From an uncultured Hyphomonas sp. (GTDB taxonomy: Bacteria; Pseudomonadota; Alphaproteobacteria; Caulobacterales; Hyphomonadaceae), in assembly GCF_963678875.1 (NCBI RefSeq), contig NZ_OY787456.1:1-64000 (forward strand): a stretch of DNA of 64,000 nt. The letters run 5' to 3'. The notes beneath the pieces were generated by a model. That model saw only the letters and a program-made list of their open reading frames with translations, searched no databases and was not told the origin of the DNA. The position numbers were made by a program, and so were the translations under genes. Each line of letters begins with the position of its first letter. Position 1 is the stretch's first letter. Below are positions 59,660 to 64,000 of this stretch, piece after piece.

Positions 59660-60259
59660 TCAGATGGTCGAATAGACGCGCAAGGCGTAGCGGGCCTGCT
59701 GGACGCTGTAGCCTTCCTTCACCGGCGCGCGCAGCACGCAGATCCGGTGCCAAAGGGGCCCGAGCAGCTGTTCGATCACTTCATCGAGGTCGAAATCGCG
59801 CCGGATAACGCGTTTTGCCGCCAGTTCGGCCAGCACCATGCGCATCGGCTGGCGGATGTCGCGGCCCATCCAGGCGCGCCAGGCTTCGCCCGCATGCTGG
59901 TCGTCAGCTGCGGCCATCAGGGCACCGCGCAGCACGGCATGGCCGTTCCCGGTACGGGCAGCGGCTTCGAGCGGCACGATCAGGGCGGCGATCCGTTCCT
60001 GCGGGTCGCGGCCGCCATCCGGGCTGTCCGGTACAAGCGCCAGCGCCGCATCCACGCACATCGCGCCGATGGACGGCCACCAGCGATAGATCGTCTGTTT
60101 CGAAGCACTTGCCCGTTTGGCGACCGAATCGACGCTGAACGTGCGCCATCCGCTTTCGGCAAGCTCGGCGCGGGTCGCTTCGAGGATGGCGGAACGGGAC
60201 TCCTCGCTGCGCGAAGGGCCTTTGCGGGAAGTCTTCTTCACGCTGGCGTCTGTCGACAT
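59660..60259 (-). CDS. TetR family transcriptional regulator
   Basis: A 199-residue repressor with an N-terminal helix-turn-helix: SRSAILEATRAELAESGWRT, VDSVAKRASASKQTIYRWWP. The TetR-C ligand domain follows. It may regulate itself and the adjacent acyltransferase 3 gene; the divergent carbonic-anhydrase gene is another candidate. Confidence 0.93.
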   Translation of the reverse strand: MSTDASVKKTSRKGPSRSEESRSAILEATRAELAESGWRTFSVDSVAKRASASKQTIYRWWPSIGAMCVDAALALVPDSPDGGRDPQERIAALIVPLEAAARTGNGHAVLRGALMAAADDQHAGEAWRAWMGRDIRQPMRMVLAELAAKRVIRRDFDLDEVIEQLLGPLWHRICVLRAPVKEGYSVQQARYALRVYSTI

Positions 60260-60441
60260 TCGAATGATCTCCCTTTCGGAACTTTTCCGGCGCCTGGACG
60301 TTGCTGGGCGGCAGAACTGTGGGGGCCTCTTTCGTGAAACTAGGTCAAACCGGTAAACAATGTCCGATTCTCATTGGCGACTTCTTCAGTATGCAATAGA
60401 GACGCGCCGGCAGGAACAGGCCGGAAGACAGGATTGGGATC

Positions 60442-61065
60442 ATGAAATCGATTGAAGAGCTGATTGAAGGCTACCGGCGCTTCCGTGGCGGCGTTTATTC
60501 CGAGCAGGCCGCGCTTTACCGCGAACTTGGCGAGGGCCAGAGCCCTGCCATCATGCTGATCGCTTGTGCCGACAGCCGCGCAGAGCCTTCGGACATTTTC
60601 TCGGCAGCGCCGGGGCAGCTGTTTGTCGTGCGCAATGTGGCGAATCTCGTGCCGCCTTACATGCCGGATGGAAAGCTTCACGGGGTCAGCTCGGCGCTCG
60701 AATATGCGGTGAATGTGCTGAAGGTACAGCATATCGTGGTGATGGGACATGGCGGCTGCGGCGGCGTGGCTGCCTCGCTTGCCGGCGGCGACAATCCGCT
60801 GATCGGCGAATTCGTGACGCCGTGGGTCTCCCTGCTCGATGAAGCCCGGGACCGGGTGCTGGAATCGGGTTCGATCAATCCGCAATTCTCGCTGGAACTG
60901 GAAGGGATCGAAACCTCCCTGAAGAATCTGATGAGCTTTCCCTTCGTGGAAAAAGCCGTCAGTGCGGGCGATCTGGAGCTGCATGGGGCATGGTTTGCCA
61001 TCAAGCATGGCGAGCTGCACTGGCGGAACGCGAAGACCGGCCGGTTCGAAGTGGTCGACCGCTGA
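60442..61065 (+). CDS. beta-class carbonic anhydrase
   Basis: A 207-residue enzyme interconverting CO2 and bicarbonate. Zinc ligands and dyad are visible: IACADSRAEP (Cys, Asp-Arg), VVMGHGGCGGVAA (His, Cys), plus FVVRNVANLVPP. Cytoplasmic. Starts after AGGATTGGGATC. Bicarbonate supply for carboxylation is the likely role. Confidence 0.95.
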   Translation: MKSIEELIEGYRRFRGGVYSEQAALYRELGEGQSPAIMLIACADSRAEPSDIFSAAPGQLFVVRNVANLVPPYMPDGKLHGVSSALEYAVNVLKVQHIVVMGHGGCGGVAASLAGGDNPLIGEFVTPWVSLLDEARDRVLESGSINPQFSLELEGIETSLKNLMSFPFVEKAVSAGDLELHGAWFAIKHGELHWRNAKTGRFEVVDR

Positions 61066-61068
61066 CGG

Positions 61069-61698
61069 CTAAGTGTGCGGCGCGAAGGTCGAAATCGACG
61101 CAAACAGGGCTGAAGCGAGCATGGCGACCGCCGCCCCGCGATTGAACCAGCGGGTGAAACCCGGCGATTCGAAATGGTGGTTCATGCCGTCGGCCAGCCA
61201 GGCATAGAGCGTCAGGCCCGTCATTTCGCACACGGTGATCGTGGCCATCATGATCAGGGTCTGCGGCACGACCGGGTGCGTCATGTCGAAATAGGACGGC
61301 AGCAACAGGCCGAAGAACACAAGCGCATTCGGGTTCAGCACCTGAAGACCGACGCCGCGGGCGAACAGCTTGCCGCGCGGCGGGGCATCCTTGGCGCTGG
61401 CATGGGGGCTGGACGGGTCTGCCATGGCAAGCGACCAGGCCAGCCAGGCGATAAAGCAGATCCCGGCCACTTTCAGCCCGTTCAGGAGAACCGGGAATTG
61501 GGCGGCGAATGCGGCGATGCCGCCAGCGGCCAGCGAAATCCAGATCAGGTTTGCGGCAGCAACGCCAAGCGCCGGGATGAGCGCCGTCGGCGCGCGATAG
61601 CGCAGCGAGGTGCTCATCACCAGCATGACAGCCGGGCCGGGGGTGAGGCCGCCCGCAATGAACAGGGCGACCAGGGCAATCCAGACCGAAAGGTCCAT
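61069..61698 (-). CDS. LysE family amino-acid exporter
   Basis: A 209-residue protein of five to six membrane helices in the LysE/RhtB group: LVALFIAGGLTPGPAVMLVM with the conserved GPxxxxV region, then ALGVAAANLIWISLAAGG and FARGVGLQVLNPNALVFF. It probably exports an amino acid or derivative. It converges with the carbonic anhydrase gene. Confidence 0.92.
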   Translation of the reverse strand: MDLSVWIALVALFIAGGLTPGPAVMLVMSTSLRYRAPTALIPALGVAAANLIWISLAAGGIAAFAAQFPVLLNGLKVAGICFIAWLAWSLAMADPSSPHASAKDAPPRGKLFARGVGLQVLNPNALVFFGLLLPSYFDMTHPVVPQTLIMMATITVCEMTGLTLYAWLADGMNHHFESPGFTRWFNRGAAVAMLASALFASISTFAPHT

Positions 61699-61724
61699 TC
61701 AGGCCCCCGTGAAGTTCTAAAGGA

Positions 61725-62255
61725 TCAGCTCTCGCCGCCGCGCTCGACGGCTGCCGTGATCAGTTCGCGGGCCTTCTCGATGCCGTACCAGCCCTCGATG
61801 CGGGTCCATTTGCCCTGTTCGAGGTCTTTGTAGTGCGTGAAGAAGTGAGCGATCTTGTCACAAAGCGTCTGCGGCAGGTCGTGATAGGTCGCGATCTTGT
61901 CGTAGTAGGCCGTCAGCTTCGGATGCGGCACGGCGAGGATTTTCTCATCCTGACCCTTGTCGTCGGTCATCATGAGGACGCCAACCGGGCGGGCGCGCAC
62001 GACGGAGCCCGGCACCAGAGGGCGGTTGCCGACGACCATGACGTCGATCGGGTCGCCGTCGAGGCTCATCGTGTGGGGCACGAAACCGTAATTACAGGGA
62101 TAGCGCATCTCGGTGTAGAGATAGCGGTCGACGAACATGGCGCCGGAATCCTTGTCGATCTCGTATTTGATCGGGTCGCCGCCGAGGGGCACTTCGATCA
62201 GAACGTTGAGGTCATCCGGCGGGTTCTGGCCCGCGCTGATCTTTGAAAGGTCCAT
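61725..62255 (-). CDS. ppa: inorganic pyrophosphatase
   Basis: A 176-residue soluble family-I pyrophosphatase that hydrolyses PPi to two Pi. LIEVPLGGDPIKYEIDKDSG, RYPCNYGFVPHTMSLDGDPI and DVMVVGNRPLVPGSVV include the Asp cluster binding Mg; DDKGQDEKILAVP follows. Complete. Upstream of the LysE gene on the same strand. Confidence 0.97.
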   Translation of the reverse strand: MDLSKISAGQNPPDDLNVLIEVPLGGDPIKYEIDKDSGAMFVDRYLYTEMRYPCNYGFVPHTMSLDGDPIDVMVVGNRPLVPGSVVRARPVGVLMMTDDKGQDEKILAVPHPKLTAYYDKIATYHDLPQTLCDKIAHFFTHYKDLEQGKWTRIEGWYGIEKARELITAAVERGGES

Positions 62256-62352
62256 TGTCTGCGCTCGCTTAGGGAGGAAGTGAGAGTTCGCGTGGCGATG
62301 GCCTTTTGAGGGCTGAACGTCAAGGGCGGCGTTGCCGCAGACGACTAATGTC

Positions 62353-62655
62353 TTAGGCCTCTGCCTTTACTTCTTCCGCTTCGAAGATCCGCATGGGCGT
62401 TCCTCCGGCGGAGAGTTTTCGGGCGGCTTTGACGAAATCCCGGCTCTCTTTGAGGGCAAAATGGGCCTTCAGCGCGTCCATGTCGCGCCAGTACTCGACG
62501 AAGACCAGAAGGGCCGGATCATCGCAATCGGTATGAACATTGTGCGCGATGCAGCCATCTTCGGCGCGCGAGCGGGCGCAATGCGCGCGGCAGAGGGCGA
62601 CAAGTTCTGCCTCGGTTTCAGGCTGGGTGCGAACGCTGCCGGTGACGATGATCAT
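62353..62655 (-). CDS. antibiotic biosynthesis monooxygenase (ABM) / quinol monooxygenase
   Basis: A 100-residue dimeric ferredoxin-like protein of the ABM family (YgiN-like): MIIVTGSVRTQPETEAELVA, CRAHCARSRAEDGCIAHNVH, LLVFVEYWRDMDALKAHFA. Cofactor-free oxidation of quinols is possible. It lies 11 bases after the TIGR02466-like gene on the same strand. Confidence 0.9.
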   Translation of the reverse strand: MIIVTGSVRTQPETEAELVALCRAHCARSRAEDGCIAHNVHTDCDDPALLVFVEYWRDMDALKAHFALKESRDFVKAARKLSAGGTPMRIFEAEEVKAEA

Positions 62656-62666
62656 GGGGTACCTCC

Positions 62667-63281
62667 TCAGTCGCGGATCAGGGCGTAGTTGAAGCTGATC
62701 GACACGCGGGGCTCTTCGGCCCGGTTCGGCATTACTTCATGGCGCAGCCAGGATTCCCAGAACAGGGCGTGGCCTTCCTTTGGCTCCAGATAGACGAAGC
62801 GGCGGGCAGTTTCCGGAGCGTCGTCCTGCGGCTGGGGGGCGCCCATCATGAATGTGAGGCGCGGGTCTTCCATCTTCAGCGTGCCTGCACCGTCGGGCAC
62901 GGTGACGTAATAGGTGCCCGAAATCACACTGCCGGGGTGGATGTGGCCGGAATGGCTGCCGCCTTCACCCAGGATGTTCACCCACAGGGCGTCCAGCTCC
63001 AGATGGAAACCGGCCATGTCCCAGTGCAGGTCCTTTGCGAAGTCTGCGGCCTGCTGGTCGAGCAGTTCTTTCAGCGCGGCAAATTCCGGGAGCCGCTCCG
63101 GCAGGTCGTCCAGCGACGCATAAGAAGTGTAGCCGTCATAGCCTTGCTCGTCGCACCAGTCGTTTCCGGCGGTGTCTTCGTCTTCCAGCAGCCAGCAGAC
63201 GGCTTCCAGTTCTGCGCGCATGGCATCGGTGCCGAGCGCAGCTTCCTTCACGAGGGTAGGGAACAGGGTCTTGAGGGACAT
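62667..63281 (-). CDS. TIGR02466-type putative 2OG-Fe(II) oxygenase
   Basis: A 204-residue protein with a double-stranded beta-helix pattern: LDALWVNILGEGGSHSGHIHP (iron-type His), GSVISGTYYVTVPDGAG, WESWLRHEVMPNRAEEPRVS (second His and the 2OG-binding Arg region) and SISFNYALI. This fits the TIGR02466 group. Substrate unknown. Confidence 0.87.
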   Translation of the reverse strand: MSLKTLFPTLVKEAALGTDAMRAELEAVCWLLEDEDTAGNDWCDEQGYDGYTSYASLDDLPERLPEFAALKELLDQQAADFAKDLHWDMAGFHLELDALWVNILGEGGSHSGHIHPGSVISGTYYVTVPDGAGTLKMEDPRLTFMMGAPQPQDDAPETARRFVYLEPKEGHALFWESWLRHEVMPNRAEEPRVSISFNYALIRD

Positions 63282-63289
63282 GGCGGGAC

Positions 63290-63326
63290 CAAAAAGAAAG
63301 GCCCCGCCGGACAGGCCGGCGGGGCA
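63290..63326 (-). terminator. rho-independent terminator after the methyltransferase gene
   Basis: Leftward, GCCCCGCCGGCCTGTCCGGC with GGGGC forms a 10-base stem, followed by TTTCTTTTT. It ends the gene at 63348 onward. Confidence 0.9.
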
Positions 63327-63347
63327 GGGGGTTTTACAGAGGGCGGA

Positions 63348-64000
63348 CTATTCCGCGGGTTTGATGAATTTCAGCGTCATCCGGTCGCTTTCACCGATGG
63401 CCTTGTAGGCCTCCGGATCCCAGCCTTCCGGCGCCTCTTCGCCTTCCTTCGGCTGGTTGCTGACGGGCGGCAGCGTCCAGACGCCGTACGGATGGTCCGC
63501 GGTGTCGGCCGGGTTGGCGTTGACCTCGGAAGATCCGTCGAACTGGAAACCGGCATTTGCCGCCAGCGTGCGCACATAGTCTTCATGGACATAGCCGCTT
63601 GGCGCTTTCGGGTCCTGCACGGCGGAAGACGGCAGGCGGTGCTCGACGACGCCCAGCACGCCGCCGGGCTTCAGCGCGGCATAGGCGTCGTTGAAGAATT
63701 TCTGCTCGTAGCCGCCGCTCATCCAGTTGTGGATGTTGCGGAAGGTCAGCACGACATCGGCTGTGCCGGGCTCGGTCAGCGGGCCGCTGTTTGCGGAGAA
63801 ACCGGAATAGGCGATCGCGCCGAATTTCGGATCGGTATAGTTCGACTTGAAGCTTTCATTGTTGGTCTCGATCCGGGCAGCGCGCTCGGCGTCCTCGATG
63901 CCGGACGGATCGAACAGGACGGCAACCAGGTTGCCGCCGCCCGAAGCAAGGTAAGGCGCGAGGATGTTGGTGTACCAACCGCCGCCCGGCCAGATTTCGA
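63348..64000 (-). CDS. class I SAM-dependent methyltransferase (5' end beyond the window)
   Basis: At least 216 residues are visible and the frame stays open to the right edge. Segments: EIWPGGGWYTNILAPYLASG (SAM-binding glycines), LVAVLFDPSGIED, ADVVLTFRNIHNWMSGG and ALKPGGVLGVVEHRLPSS. This subgroup, with an unusually long loop after the first strand, is often exported in Hyphomonas-like bacteria; the start and any signal peptide are outside the window. Substrate unknown. Confidence 0.85.
   Translation of the reverse strand, partial: EIWPGGGWYTNILAPYLASGGGNLVAVLFDPSGIEDAERAARIETNNESFKSNYTDPKFGAIAYSGFSANSGPLTEPGTADVVLTFRNIHNWMSGGYEQKFFNDAYAALKPGGVLGVVEHRLPSSAVQDPKAPSGYVHEDYVRTLAANAGFQFDGSSEVNANPADTADHPYGVWTLPPVSNQPKEGEEAPEGWDPEAYKAIGESDRMTLKFIKPAE

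Noticed and set aside
1..64000. tRNA, rRNA, CRISPR array, prophage or insertion sequence
   Set aside because: No cloverleaf, regular direct-repeat array, transposase or phage gene was recognised by eye in any gap; a covariance-model scan would be needed to exclude small RNAs.

Overview
The window looks like a piece of an alphaproteobacterial chromosome, most likely from Hyphomonadaceae or a close Caulobacterales relative. This is inferred from high-GC coding with few gaps, from the gene order parB-parA-rsmG-mnmG-mnmE-rho-hemJ-hemH-hemE | PPSR-maf-aroE-coaE-dnaQ, and from homologues of Caulobacter cell-cycle proteins (CenR, RcdA, TrcR/DUF1013, NtrZ, FtsK). Nearly all of it is core genome; no insertion sequence, prophage, CRISPR array, tRNA or rRNA gene was recognised.

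Region 1 (1-16 kb) carries a dispersed histidine pathway (hisB, hisH, hisA, hisF, hisE). Unrelated genes lie between the his genes: two c-di-GMP proteins, M20 and M24 peptidases, a cupin, a methyltransferase, a crotonase, and a visibly AT-richer three-gene cassette. The cassette (10.2-11.6 kb) consists of a BrnT-type toxin, a BrnA-type antitoxin with an unusual C-terminal extension, and an unknown third gene, all overlapping. Near the left edge, a malyl-CoA-lyase-family gene has a 5' end broken by several single-base shifts.

Region 2 (15.5-34 kb) holds acetyltransferases, a ProX-like editing deacylase, an aldo/keto reductase, a small degenerate GT51 protein, ftsK, amtB, a UbiH-type hydroxylase, a DUF971/Trm112/Lon-N/CnoX operon, lolA, xth, cenR, an L,D-transpeptidase, yggS, a ThiE-like gene, an NtrZ-like gene and a porin.

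Region 3 (34-54 kb) is the origin-proximal block. Left of 48.15 kb most genes run leftward (hemE to parB). Right of 48.49 kb PPSR-maf-aroE-coaE-dnaQ run rightward. The 342-bp gap between hemE and PPSR is the position of the Caulobacter origin. It contains a full CtrA box, a three-copy GAGTCACAGG motif and a dense cluster of GANTC (CcrM) sites. Two perfect parS palindromes lie inside the coding sequences of rsmG and mnmG, about 7 kb from this gap. The leuS-lptE-holA group sits on the far side of parB.

Region 4 (52-64 kb) continues with secB, a Tim44-like protein, mltA and a Smr protein. A 660-bp structured gap with no recognised gene follows, then trcR/DUF1013, a quinone oxidoreductase, DUF1192, rcdA, an acyltransferase, a TetR regulator, a beta-carbonic anhydrase, a LysE exporter, ppa and several small enzymes. 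A methyltransferase gene runs off the right edge.
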